Source: Clostridia bacterium
GTDB taxonomy: Bacteria; Bacillota; Clostridia; Oscillospirales; CAG-272
DNA length: 64,000 nucleotides
Assembly: GCA_017411805.1 (NCBI GenBank)
Contig: JAFQPI010000055.1
Location: 23,857 to 87,856, forward strand
Reading direction: 5' to 3'
The translations under genes and the position numbers were made by a program. The notes beneath the pieces are model-generated. The model did no database searches. It was not told where the DNA came from and saw nothing but the letters and a program-made list of their open reading frames with translations. This document shows, one piece after another, positions 17,220 through 26,980 of the stretch (position 1 is its first letter; every line of letters begins with the position of its first letter).

Positions 17220-20156
17220 ATGACAAAAATGAAGGGCACAAAGCGTGCTCTGATGACCAGTGCAGTTGCTCTGTTGCTTTGTTTTTCAATGCTTATCGGA
17301 ACTACGTACGCATGGTTCACAGATAGCGTTTCAACAGTAAACAACATAATTACCGCAGGTAATCTCGACATTGAGCTGTACTGGAGTACTACTCCGACAG
17401 ATTCTGATTCGTGGAAAAAGGTTTCTGCAGAAACCAACGTCTTCGAAAAGGATACACTTTGGGAGCCCGGTCACACAGAAGTCGTTTATCTCAAGATAGT
17501 AAACGAAGGAACTCTTGCACTTAAGTATCAGATAGGTGTAACTGTTGATTCTGAGATCATCGGTAAGACCGAAGACGGAAAGGATATTAAGCTTTCCGAG
17601 CATATCGAGTACGGTGCTATTGCAACACCCGATCTCGTTTCGTATGCAAATCGCGCTGCTGCTCGTGATGCTGTAACAAGTTCTTACAAGCTTTCCAGCA
17701 GCTATACCAAGGCTAATAATCTTCTTGCAACAGGCGACGATGACTATATTACTCTCGTAGTATATATGCCCGAGTCGGTTGGCAATGAGGCTAACTATCG
17801 CGGAACAGCAATTCCCACCATCAATCTCGGTATCAACCTCTATGCAACTCAGTATACTCATGAGGAAGATTCCTTTGATAATCAGTATGATGCGGCAACA
17901 GCGGTATTTACCGTTGCTGAGGCTAACGCTATGATGCTGACTAACAAGGATACAACCTTGGTCAACTGCATTGAACCCGAGGGAGTTCTCGAGGTTCCCG
18001 CTAACTTTGAAGGTACTCTTACTATAGTTAATTCCACCGTTAAGTCCGTTCAGGGCGCGGGCGATGTGAACCTGGTTATTTTGGGCAACGTTACTGTAAA
18101 TGCCAAGGGTACCGGTGCTACAACTCTTGCAGCTACCACAGTTGACGGCTCTGCAATTACTGCAAACGGTAAGCTCAATATTTCCGGTAAGGGTAATCTG
18201 ACCGCTATTGCCGATGACGTAAATGGCGCATTCGGTATCGGCGGTATGAACACCACCGAAATCAGCATCAAGGATATCACTATCGATTATGCTTCCGGTT
18301 CTTATGCTTACGGCGTAGGTACTGATACAAAGTATTATAAGGACGCTCCCGAAGGCGGCGCAGCTATCGGTTCCGGCAAGGACGGTGCGGTTATCACTCT
18401 TGATAACGTAACAGTTCTTAAGGCAATCGGCGGCTCTAAGGCAGCAGGTATCGGTGCACGTTATCACGTTGGTGTTACAGTTAATATTACTGATTCCACT
18501 ATCGTTTACGTAGAAGGCGGCGTTTCCGCTGCAGGTATTGGAGGCAGCCGTGTAAGCGGAGGCGGTCTCGAGTCAGGCACTACTATCAATATCACCAACT
18601 CCACCGTTACCGCTAAGGGCGGTGCATACGGTGCAGGTATCGGTTCGGGTTATGATACTCATTGCAGCTCCCAGCAGCCTCTCTGCACAATCAATATCAC
18701 CGATTCTACTATTAATGCAACCGGCGGTCAGTATGCCGCAGGAGTTGGTACAGGTTACCACAACGCAGCTCTCGCAGGCGAGATCAAGAACTCCACTGTA
18801 AATGCAGTATCCGGCGATAAGTACTATAAGGATTCTTACACTTGCGCTATGGGTGTCGGCTTTGGTGTAGTTGACCCTGCTCGCGAAGGTCAGCAGACTG
18901 ATAGCTATATCATTTACAACGGCGTGAAGATCACCATTCCTGCTCCCGGCAGACCTGTTTCCACTCTTGAGGAGCTGAAAAAAGCTCTTGAAGATAAAGT
19001 ATCTGCTATCAATGTTATCGGAAATATCTTGGTAGATGAACCTATTTCTATCGAATATGAAGCTTTCATTCACGGTAACGGATATACTATCAGCCGCGCG
19101 GACGGATACACAGGCAATGTCATCAACGTTGCTGCAAATTCTGCTCTGACTTTGGAAAATATCAAAGTTGACGGCGGTGCTGTATGGACCGGTACGGTTA
19201 ATTCAACTCTCGACCGTGGAACAGTCAATAGTGGCGCTACCGTAACAGGCAACCTTATTGCTGCAAACAATAATTCCAAGATCGTTCTCGGTAATGGTGC
19301 TGTTCTTCAGAACAATGACGGCGCACACGCGGTTAATCTCGGTACTCGCATAGGTGCTACCCTTACACTTAACGGCGGCGAAATCATCAACAACAACTCC
19401 GACTCCGGTGCTGTTTGGGGCGGCGGTCACATTACCGTTAACTCTGGTAAGATCAGCTACAACAGCTCCACAGGCTCAGCAGGTGCTATCCGTATGGTCA
19501 GCAACTGTAATCTTACCATGAACGGCGGTGAGATATCTAACAACGTTGCTGCAGCAAGCGGCGGTGCGATTTGGGGCTACGGTGCTTCCACATATAATCT
19601 CGCAGGCGGTAAGATGTCCGGCAATACTGCTGCTACCGGCGGTGCAATCTATACAGGCGACAGTTCTACCATCAATATGAGCGGTTCTTTTGAGATGTGC
19701 AATAATACTGCAACCGGTGAAGCAGGTGCTATCAGACTTTCCAACCGCACAGCATTCAATATGAGCGGCGGTAAGATGTCAGGCAATATCAGCACCAACA
19801 ATACTGATTGGAACGGTTTCTACGGCTGGAATCCCGCGGTAAATATTTCCGGCGGTGAGCTGGCAGATGACATTTGCATCAATGGAGGCTTGACACCTAC
19901 TGTTGCCAAGGGCACTATCACGGGTGTTATCCATTTTGCCCTGAGCACCAACCACAATACTGCAAATCTTTTTGCAGATTTCAGTTCCTTTAAGTTCACA
20001 GTAGCAGAAGGAGCCAACTTCGCGGCATTCAACCTCAAGCCCGCAACCGGCTACACTTATACCGAAGGCGACGAATCAAAGCTTATCTGTATGAACGAAG
20101 GCTACGAAACTTACTGGGATACAGTAACCTCCACGTTCAAGATCAAAGCTAAATAA
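17220..20156 (+). CDS. SipW-dependent giant surface protein: TasA-like module plus extended beta-helix
   Basis: A 978-residue exported protein. It has a SipW-type signal (GTTYAWFTDSV) and the shared module to about residue 223 (WEPGHTEVVYLKIVNEGT; LGINLYATQ). A beta-helix of about 740 residues follows. The first part has Ala/Gly-rich turns such as GAGIGSGY, AAGIGG and AAGVGTGY alternating with INITNSTV strands. The last part has MNGGEISNN, MSGGKMSGN and GGAIYTG turns, as in polymorphic outer-membrane or adhesin repeats. A short segment at about 580-620 (LEELKKALEDKV) links the two helices. It is likely a rod-like adhesin. Confidence 0.82.
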   Translation: MTKMKGTKRALMTSAVALLLCFSMLIGTTYAWFTDSVSTVNNIITAGNLDIELYWSTTPTDSDSWKKVSAETNVFEKDTLWEPGHTEVVYLKIVNEGTLALKYQIGVTVDSEIIGKTEDGKDIKLSEHIEYGAIATPDLVSYANRAAARDAVTSSYKLSSSYTKANNLLATGDDDYITLVVYMPESVGNEANYRGTAIPTINLGINLYATQYTHEEDSFDNQYDAATAVFTVAEANAMMLTNKDTTLVNCIEPEGVLEVPANFEGTLTIVNSTVKSVQGAGDVNLVILGNVTVNAKGTGATTLAATTVDGSAITANGKLNISGKGNLTAIADDVNGAFGIGGMNTTEISIKDITIDYASGSYAYGVGTDTKYYKDAPEGGAAIGSGKDGAVITLDNVTVLKAIGGSKAAGIGARYHVGVTVNITDSTIVYVEGGVSAAGIGGSRVSGGGLESGTTINITNSTVTAKGGAYGAGIGSGYDTHCSSQQPLCTINITDSTINATGGQYAAGVGTGYHNAALAGEIKNSTVNAVSGDKYYKDSYTCAMGVGFGVVDPAREGQQTDSYIIYNGVKITIPAPGRPVSTLEELKKALEDKVSAINVIGNILVDEPISIEYEAFIHGNGYTISRADGYTGNVINVAANSALTLENIKVDGGAVWTGTVNSTLDRGTVNSGATVTGNLIAANNNSKIVLGNGAVLQNNDGAHAVNLGTRIGATLTLNGGEIINNNSDSGAVWGGGHITVNSGKISYNSSTGSAGAIRMVSNCNLTMNGGEISNNVAAASGGAIWGYGASTYNLAGGKMSGNTAATGGAIYTGDSSTINMSGSFEMCNNTATGEAGAIRLSNRTAFNMSGGKMSGNISTNNTDWNGFYGWNPAVNISGGELADDICINGGLTPTVAKGTITGVIHFALSTNHNTANLFADFSSFKFTVAEGANFAAFNLKPATGYTYTEGDESKLICMNEGYETYWDTVTSTFKIKAK

Positions 20157-20187
20157 TAATCTGATTCCAAAACACAATTTTGCCAAT

Positions 20188-20253
20188 CCCAAGGCCTATG
20201 TGCCTTGGGCGGCAATCAAAGCGTATAAGAAATCTTGTACTCTTTGATTGCCG
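20188..20253 (+). promoter_or_regulatory. Tandem double hairpin element, copy 3 (diverged, pairing kept)
   Basis: Hairpin A is CCCAAGGC/GCCTTGGG (20188-20209), a different sequence with the same shape. Hairpin B is CGGCAATCAAAGCGTA (20210-20225) with TACTCTTTGATTGCCG (20238-20253), one mismatch. Relative to copies 1 and 2, an A-U pair has become G-C and two G-U pairs have become G-C, so the pairing is conserved. Confidence 0.85.
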
Positions 20254-20279
20254 AAAAAACAATCCCAAGGAGAAAAATA

Positions 20280-23200
20280 ATGAAGAAGAAACAGCACGCG
20301 TTGCTTCATAGCTTTATCGCGTTGCTTCTGTGTGTATCCATGCTTGTGGGTTCGACCTTCGCATGGTTCACGGACAGCGTATCCAGCGTGAACAACATTA
20401 TCACAGCCGGCAACCTCGACGTTGAGCTTGAATATCTCGACTCGAAGGGCAATTGGAAGGCTGTGGACAGCACCACGGAAATTTTTGACGACAATTCCCG
20501 TTGGGAGCCCGGCCACACAGAGGTCGCATACCTCCGTGTATCCAACCTCGGAACTCTCGCGCTCAAGTATCAGCTTGGCGTTAACATCGTCTCCGAGACC
20601 GGCTCGACCAACGTAAACGGCAAAGAATTCAAGCTTTCCGATTATATCTATTTCGGCGCGGTCGACAACGTAACGACCAAATTCGCCGGCAGAGAAGAGG
20701 CTCGCGATGCGCTCACAAAGTCGGAGCTCATTTCTAAGGGCTACACCAAGGCAGACAAGATCGAGGCAGGCGCACCCGCGCAGTACGTTGCGCTGGTAGT
20801 CTACATGCCCGAGGAAGTCGGCAACGAGGCGAACCACGCAAAGAACTTTGCCGCTCCCAAGATCGAGCTTGGAATTAACGTAATTGCAACGCAGGTCATT
20901 TCCGAGAACGACAGCTTCGGCAATGACTATGACGACGGAGCAAGCTTCCCCGAGACCGACCTTACCACAGGCATCACGGTAACCGTAACCCCCGATGCCA
21001 ATAATAAGGTATCCACGGAGCTTACAATTTCTTCCTCCTCCGCTCCCGTATACGCAACCGTACCCGCAGGAGTACAGCTTGAAGCGGGAACGACGAGCAT
21101 GACGCTTTCTGTTTCCGAGATGGCAAACAGCAAAGTAGAAATCCCCTTGGGTGTTAATGAAATAAAGCGCTCGCTCGACGTACATATTTCGGGCGTAGCG
21201 GCAAGCAATACCGTCCCCATGCTTATCACAGTACCGAAGGCAATGATGACGGGACTGAACATGGGTAACTACAAGCTCTATCACGTAGAGAACGGCACAC
21301 CCGTCCAAATGACCTACGTAGCAGACGCCGCAGAGCTTGACGCGCACAACGAGTTCACCTACGACCCCGTAACCGGCGACGTCACAATGGCTCTCGCATC
21401 CTTCTCGGAGGTTGCTTTGGTAGCTGAACCCCCTAAATGGGAAGGCGAGTTCGACTATTCTTGGTATGATGCTAATGCAACTGAACTTCAGATTGCCAAC
21501 GCCGACCAGCTTGCAGCACTCAGCGCAATCGTAGGCGGTATGAATGGTCAGACAGCGGATAGCTTTAAAGGTCAAACCATCAAACTCGTTTCTGATATCA
21601 ACCTTGGCGACAAGGAAAGCGAAAATAACCCCGATATCATTTTCTACCCCATCGGTTATAATAGCGACGATGGTAAATATGAAAAGACCGGCGTTGCGGT
21701 TACAACAGGCTTCTACGCATTCGAAGGCACCTTCGACGGCAACGGCCACACCATCGCAAACTTCTACCAGAACACCTGGGAGATGAAGGGCGACCACGAT
21801 TGGTACAGCCCTGAGGAACAGTATTACCGCGACGGTATGGGTCTCTTCGGTAAGGTTTACGGCGGTACCGTCAAGAACCTTACAGTAAGTAATTTCTCCT
21901 CCGACGGTGAAATTGCAACCACCGGCGTTATCGCGGCATATGCAGAGGGCGCTACTTTCGAGAATATCGCTATCACAAACTGTAACCCCCGCGTATATAA
22001 CATAGGCAACGGCGGTATCGTCGGTTGCGTAGGTTGGTACGCGAAGGACGCAGGCCTTAAGACCACCTTCACCAACATCACGGTTGACAACTCCAATAAG
22101 ATCTCCGCGCTCTGGGGTTCTTACGACGTCGCGTGCGGCGGTATCGTAGGTCAGTACTATCCCACAAGCGGACAGACCTCGGCAGGCACTCCCAAGAACG
22201 CAGGTATCGACTTTAAGAACTGCCACGTTTCCGCAGTGATGGACGTGTATAACGACGTCTGCGCAAACTACCAGTATTACGCTTACCGTTACACAGGTAT
22301 GCTCATCGGTTCTGTTCGTGAGAACGAGACCATCGACGGCCACGTTTACCCCAAGATGGACGGCATCACAGCATCCGGCTGTACCGTTCACTTTGGTACT
22401 TGGAACGATTATTACTATTGCGAGATCATTGACAATACAACAGCTTCATACACACACGACTATCAGATGAGCCGTCTGGAACAGGTTACATCTGTAGATG
22501 TGGAAAACAAGACCGTTACCAACCTTAAAGGCGAAACAACTGCAATTCCCACCACGGGACGCGCTAACTACGTTGTAGTTAACGGCGATCACGCTACCGA
22601 AAACGCAACCTGCTACCACTTCAAGGACGGCGCGGTTTGGAACCACGAAGATGCCGGCTATCATAACGGCGAAAACGGCGAAAAGTACATCGACGAAAAC
22701 GGTGACGGCAAAGCAGACCTCAAGGAAGATAAGCAGCACATCTACCTCGAGTTCAATAACCTCGTAACCGGCTACGGTTGGGGGGTTACATCCAGAGGAT
22801 TCTCTAATCTTAATGGTGTAACGAATTTGGACATTACTCAAGGCAATCAGGAAGCATCTGTTGAGAAGTTTGAAGATGCTGGATACACTCCCAAGGATTA
22901 CAAAGTCGGCGAGACAATCAGAATCGGTGATCTTTTCAAAGCTAAAAACGGTGTAACCATTAACACTAATTCTGTTTACGTATCGGTTTCTCCTGTAATC
23001 GAGGGAGATAAGGTAAGTGCTACCTTCGCTCTTGATGAGGACAATTGGGAAAATAGCACAATTACCTTTGCAGAAGATTCTACAGGTACCGCAAAGATTT
23101 CTATTACAGACTACATATTCTGTACTCCTACTGTAATTTATCTTAATGAGGAAGCTGCAGTAGAAAAGTTTACTGTAAATAATGTTTCTGCACAGAACGC

Positions 23201-26200
23201 CTATACACAGATCACTCTTGGCAAACTTTTTGACGCTAAGGATGGTGTAACTATCGGCAATGTGACCGCAACTATAACCGATCCTAACGGAACCGAAACT
23301 ACAGTTACTGGCACAAGCTCCGATTGGACAACCAAGACAATTGATCTCGTAAAGGAAGGTACATGGACTGTTTCCATTGTAGATGACGACAAGTATTGCG
23401 CGGCAACCGAAACCACATTTACTGTAAATAAGGTCGATAAGTTTACCAAGAAGTTCACACAGAATTTCCTATACAGAGTAGGTAATCAGAATACCGTTGC
23501 TGTTGGAAGTATCTTTGGTGAAATCGAGACTGCGGTTCAACTTTCGTATGTAAATGTAACAATTACAAATGTTGCAGGAAATGCTGCAGGTAAATTCACA
23601 TCTACTGCAACTTGGACAAACGGAAATATTCAGTTCTCCGGTACCGGTGTTGTAAAGGTTACTATCAGTGCAGATGGTGCATACCCTGTTGAAATCAATC
23701 TTGAGGTTGTTGATGCAACCAACGTAGCTGAAGGTGGTAAAATTTCCAACTACGGCGTTTCTTCCGTATTGCTTGGTAATACCACAGTTAGTACGTTGTA
23801 TCTCAACGGTGGCGCAACCTTGTACGGTAACGGATTTACCATTGATTGTACCCAATCTCCTACTACTGGAACCGGAAACGTCTCTGAAAACTATATTATC
23901 GGTTTGGCAGGTGCGAACCTTGACAATGTGAAGGTTGTCGGCAAGGTATATACTGAATATGGCGCACAGGCAGCGAATGATTATAACCGTGCTCTTATCA
24001 TCAGCACCGGAAATAGCACCATCACAAACTGCTATTTGTCTAACACCGCAGCTCCCATTCGTATCAATAGCGGTAGCTTGACGGTCAAGGGTACTACTGT
24101 TAAGGGCGGCAATTTCGCAAATATCGACGTTCGAAGCGGTCATTTGACGCTGGATAATGTCACGACCATCAACCAAGCGCTTGGAAACGATAAGGCAGAG
24201 AACGGCTCTACCGTAATCGGTCTTGGCATTGTGGTGTACTATGAAATGGTTAACTCCTCTGCTACATCCATTACCGTCCAAAATGGCCTCAAGCAATATA
24301 ATCATATTTCCTCTGACGATGAATTTAGCAACTCATATGCAAATCAATTTGTTAGTGGAATGTTTAATAACTCAAACAGTGCTTTGCAGTACACTATCGG
24401 AAGTGTTCAGTGGGTTAATTCCGGTATTATTCTGATGACCAGTGGCATCAGTGTTACGGGCGCTGGTAATAAGAACACCGTGTCTTTTATGGGTGCAAAC
24501 GGTGAAGTTTATACAACCGTTCCTACAGAGTCAAGTGTTGCAGAGAATCCCGCAGAATATGTTACGTTAGGCCAAGGTGTAATTAAGCCTTCCGCTTTGC
24601 TTGATCATGACAACGAGGAAAAGGGCAACTACATTCCCAAGGAAGCAGGAAAGAATGATTATTGTTACTTTGACGGTGAAAAGATTCTGATTTCTATGGA
24701 TGAGGGCGATATCTTCCAATATGATCCCTTTATCCTGAATGCTACCAAGCTCGGCAATTCCCTTAACTACACTGTTAAGCTTAATGGTAACGCCGTAGAA
24801 AAGGGTAGTAAGATTTCGTTCAATGCGGCAGGCGAGTATACAATTACGTATACTTACGAAGATCCTTACAACTATAGATTTGACAAGAACGGTGAGCTGG
24901 AAACCTTCACTGTGACTTACAGCAAGACCGACGTTGTTAGCGTAGCGATTGTTGAACCGCAAGCTGAACACGCTGAGTTCACATTTGTTGATACGAATAG
25001 TACTAGTACTGTAACGGAAGAAATTCTCTACAATAACAATACTTACATTTCTGCAAAAGGTGTTACAGCAGACGGAACTTCTTGGGGTAAGATTACGGTT
25101 GGTGATAAAACAATCGTTTATCCCATTGTAACGGCGAATGTTAACAGAAATACAACAAGCAAAGAGTGTCAGGTATTCTATTACGTTTTCAAGAACGTAA
25201 TATCTATCACCGACGCCAATGGTACCGAGTATAGCCATAACAACAAAACCGGCACCGACGGCAAAATGCCCAGTAATCTTAAGGTTATAAAAGGAAACGA
25301 GCTTAAGGTTGAAAATAACGTGTTTACAAGTTATAACGATGCTAACTTGAGCCGTACAGGCGGTAAAATTTTCTGTTACTCGTCATCCAGCCAGGAAGAT
25401 GCCCCCGAAGCATTTAATGGTGCTTTAGCCTACAAGTCTCCTTCGGGGCTTGGATTTAGTAGCAGCACCCGTAACTATGATGCGGCGGTGATTGTTCAGT
25501 ATCAGTTTACGGATTCTAACAATGCAACGTACTATTATTATGTTGGCTATAAAATCAGTAATCCTAACAACGGAAAGTCGGGAGATGGCGAAGACACTAG
25601 CTGCATCACCCCCGACACTCTCATCACCCTTGCAGACGGCACACAGGTGCGTGTGGACTCCCTGACCGGCAACGAAGAGCTTCTCGTATGGAACATGGAG
25701 ACTGGAAAGCTTGATAAGGCTCCTATCATGTTCGTTGACAGCGATCCTGAAACCACTTATGAGGTAATTAAGCTTATATTCTCCGATGGCACAGAGGCTA
25801 AGGTTATTTACGAGCACGGCTTCTGGGATTACGATCTCAACAAGTACGTTTACCTTGATGCAAATGCTTCTGACTACATAGGTCACACCTTTGCAAAGCA
25901 GAACGGCGACTCCCTTGAAAAGGTACAGCTTGTTGACGTTGTCATTGAAAACGAAGTCACAACCGCATGGAGCCCTGTAACAGAAGGACACCTTTGCTAC
26001 TTCGTAAATGGTATGCTTTCGATGCCCGGTGGCGTTGGCGGTCTGTTCAACATATTCGAGGTCGATCCCGAGACTATGACATACGATTACGAGCAGATGG
26101 CCAAGGATATCGAGACCTACGGTCTCTACACCTATGAGGAATTGAACGCAATTTGTCCTCTCTCCGAGGAAATGTTCAATGCCGCAGGCGGTGCATATCT

Positions 26201-26282
26201 TAAAGTTTCTATTGGCAAGGGCAACCTTACCATTGACGAGCTGATCTATATGATCAACCGCTATAGTGTTTATTTCAGCTAA
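20280..26282 (+). CDS. SipW-dependent 2000-residue surface protein with C-terminal Hint domain
   Basis: The start is the ATG at 20280 after CCCAAGGAG; a longer frame from TTG 20235 would begin inside hairpin B and is rejected. Residues 1-30 are a SipW-type signal (GSTFAWFTDSV) and the shared module runs to about 218. A beta domain covers about 225-380, and a GLUG-like/beta-helix region about 387-730 (FEGTFDGNGHTIANF, GLFGKVYGG). Three Ig-like repeats of about 100 residues start at about 861, 961 and 1056. A beta-helix covers about 1150-1330, and more beta-rich sequence runs to 1770. A Hint domain starts at Cys1775 (SCITPDTLITLADGT); His1846 lies in YEHGFW, and it closes near HLCYFVNGMLSM. About 85 residues follow. 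There is no C-terminal HN-C/S/T junction, so protein splicing is unlikely, but self-cleavage or thioester chemistry at Cys1775 is possible (inference). Confidence 0.85.
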   Translation: MKKKQHALLHSFIALLLCVSMLVGSTFAWFTDSVSSVNNIITAGNLDVELEYLDSKGNWKAVDSTTEIFDDNSRWEPGHTEVAYLRVSNLGTLALKYQLGVNIVSETGSTNVNGKEFKLSDYIYFGAVDNVTTKFAGREEARDALTKSELISKGYTKADKIEAGAPAQYVALVVYMPEEVGNEANHAKNFAAPKIELGINVIATQVISENDSFGNDYDDGASFPETDLTTGITVTVTPDANNKVSTELTISSSSAPVYATVPAGVQLEAGTTSMTLSVSEMANSKVEIPLGVNEIKRSLDVHISGVAASNTVPMLITVPKAMMTGLNMGNYKLYHVENGTPVQMTYVADAAELDAHNEFTYDPVTGDVTMALASFSEVALVAEPPKWEGEFDYSWYDANATELQIANADQLAALSAIVGGMNGQTADSFKGQTIKLVSDINLGDKESENNPDIIFYPIGYNSDDGKYEKTGVAVTTGFYAFEGTFDGNGHTIANFYQNTWEMKGDHDWYSPEEQYYRDGMGLFGKVYGGTVKNLTVSNFSSDGEIATTGVIAAYAEGATFENIAITNCNPRVYNIGNGGIVGCVGWYAKDAGLKTTFTNITVDNSNKISALWGSYDVACGGIVGQYYPTSGQTSAGTPKNAGIDFKNCHVSAVMDVYNDVCANYQYYAYRYTGMLIGSVRENETIDGHVYPKMDGITASGCTVHFGTWNDYYYCEIIDNTTASYTHDYQMSRLEQVTSVDVENKTVTNLKGETTAIPTTGRANYVVVNGDHATENATCYHFKDGAVWNHEDAGYHNGENGEKYIDENGDGKADLKEDKQHIYLEFNNLVTGYGWGVTSRGFSNLNGVTNLDITQGNQEASVEKFEDAGYTPKDYKVGETIRIGDLFKAKNGVTINTNSVYVSVSPVIEGDKVSATFALDEDNWENSTITFAEDSTGTAKISITDYIFCTPTVIYLNEEAAVEKFTVNNVSAQNAYTQITLGKLFDAKDGVTIGNVTATITDPNGTETTVTGTSSDWTTKTIDLVKEGTWTVSIVDDDKYCAATETTFTVNKVDKFTKKFTQNFLYRVGNQNTVAVGSIFGEIETAVQLSYVNVTITNVAGNAAGKFTSTATWTNGNIQFSGTGVVKVTISADGAYPVEINLEVVDATNVAEGGKISNYGVSSVLLGNTTVSTLYLNGGATLYGNGFTIDCTQSPTTGTGNVSENYIIGLAGANLDNVKVVGKVYTEYGAQAANDYNRALIISTGNSTITNCYLSNTAAPIRINSGSLTVKGTTVKGGNFANIDVRSGHLTLDNVTTINQALGNDKAENGSTVIGLGIVVYYEMVNSSATSITVQNGLKQYNHISSDDEFSNSYANQFVSGMFNNSNSALQYTIGSVQWVNSGIILMTSGISVTGAGNKNTVSFMGANGEVYTTVPTESSVAENPAEYVTLGQGVIKPSALLDHDNEEKGNYIPKEAGKNDYCYFDGEKILISMDEGDIFQYDPFILNATKLGNSLNYTVKLNGNAVEKGSKISFNAAGEYTITYTYEDPYNYRFDKNGELETFTVTYSKTDVVSVAIVEPQAEHAEFTFVDTNSTSTVTEEILYNNNTYISAKGVTADGTSWGKITVGDKTIVYPIVTANVNRNTTSKECQVFYYVFKNVISITDANGTEYSHNNKTGTDGKMPSNLKVIKGNELKVENNVFTSYNDANLSRTGGKIFCYSSSSQEDAPEAFNGALAYKSPSGLGFSSSTRNYDAAVIVQYQFTDSNNATYYYYVGYKISNPNNGKSGDGEDTSCITPDTLITLADGTQVRVDSLTGNEELLVWNMETGKLDKAPIMFVDSDPETTYEVIKLIFSDGTEAKVIYEHGFWDYDLNKYVYLDANASDYIGHTFAKQNGDSLEKVQLVDVVIENEVTTAWSPVTEGHLCYFVNGMLSMPGGVGGLFNIFEVDPETMTYDYEQMAKDIETYGLYTYEELNAICPLSEEMFNAAGGAYLKVSIGKGNLTIDELIYMINRYSVYFS

Positions 26283-26297
26283 TTCACCACACATCCC

Positions 26298-26365
26298 CCC
26301 AACCCACATCCGTGGGTTGGGCGGCGATCAAAGGGTATAATCGAGATTATATCCTTTGATCGCTG
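26298..26365 (+). promoter_or_regulatory. Tandem double hairpin element, copy 4 (longest)
   Basis: Hairpin A is CCCAACCCAC/GTGGGTTGGG with loop ATCC (26298-26321). Hairpin B is a 20-bp stem (26322-26341 with 26346-26365) closed by loop CGAG. The CAATCAAAG/CTTTGATTG core of the other copies is CGATCAAAG/CTTTGATCG here, a compensatory A-U to G-C change. Confidence 0.87.
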
Positions 26366-26396
26366 AGAAAGAAAAAAAAACAAAAAGGAGGACACT

Positions 26397-26963
26397 ATGT
26401 TAGGAAAGATCAAACTCAAGATCATGACTATCGCTCTGATCGCCGTGATACTGACCTTTTTCTCGCAGGGCACTCTTGCATATTATTCAACAGTCGGCAA
26501 TGCCACCAACGTCGTGACCTCCGGCAGTATCCGTTTCATCATCCATGAAAAGACCGACCAGGGGACCGATTTCCCCAAGGAAGGCGTATATATCATCCCC
26601 GGCGATATCGTTTCCAAGCGGGTCAGCATCGAAAACGACTGCGCGCATCCCTTCTATCTGCGCGTCAAGATCGTTTACGGCATCGACTCCAAGGAGCTTT
26701 CGGCTGAGGATTGCTTCAAGCTCAATATCAACGAGGAGCTCTGGGAGTTCCACGACGGCTGGTATTACTACACAGGCATCGTGAAGCCCGGCGAGACGAC
26801 CCCGAACGTCTTCTCGCACGTTGAGATCGTCGGCTCGAAGGTCGATAACAGCTATATCGGCAAGACTCTGACTCTCTCGGTAATCGCCCACGCCGTTCAG
26901 AGCGAGAACAACCCCATAACCGATAATAATACCTATACCGCCTCGGGCTGGCCTAAGGAATAA
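26397..26963 (+). CDS. SipW-dependent TasA/camelysin-like protein
   Basis: A 188-residue exported protein with signal ending GTLAYYSTVG (about residues 25-34), the AYY/AYF variant of the SipW motif. A single camelysin-like beta domain follows, with IIPGDIVSKRVSIEND and FYLRVKIVYG. It ends VIAHAVQSEN, echoing the LAEAVQTEN end of the 12188 gene. AAAAAGGAGG lies just upstream. Its size and fold fit a minor fibre subunit or assembly factor of TapA type; that role is inference. Confidence 0.82.
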   Translation: MLGKIKLKIMTIALIAVILTFFSQGTLAYYSTVGNATNVVTSGSIRFIIHEKTDQGTDFPKEGVYIIPGDIVSKRVSIENDCAHPFYLRVKIVYGIDSKELSAEDCFKLNINEELWEFHDGWYYYTGIVKPGETTPNVFSHVEIVGSKVDNSYIGKTLTLSVIAHAVQSENNPITDNNTYTASGWPKE

Positions 26964-26980
26964 GGGAGGGGGGAACAGTC

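Noticed and set aside
20235-20279. Longer start of the 2000-residue protein
   Set aside because: It begins with TTG inside the second hairpin and has no ribosome site; the ATG at 20280 starts the conserved signal.
20196-22391. 731-residue minus-strand open frame
   Set aside because: Antisense to the start of the Hint protein gene; no signals of its own.
25602-26282. Active intein with protein splicing
   Set aside because: There is no C-terminal His-Asn followed by Cys/Ser/Thr and no C-extein; only the N-terminal Hint features are present.
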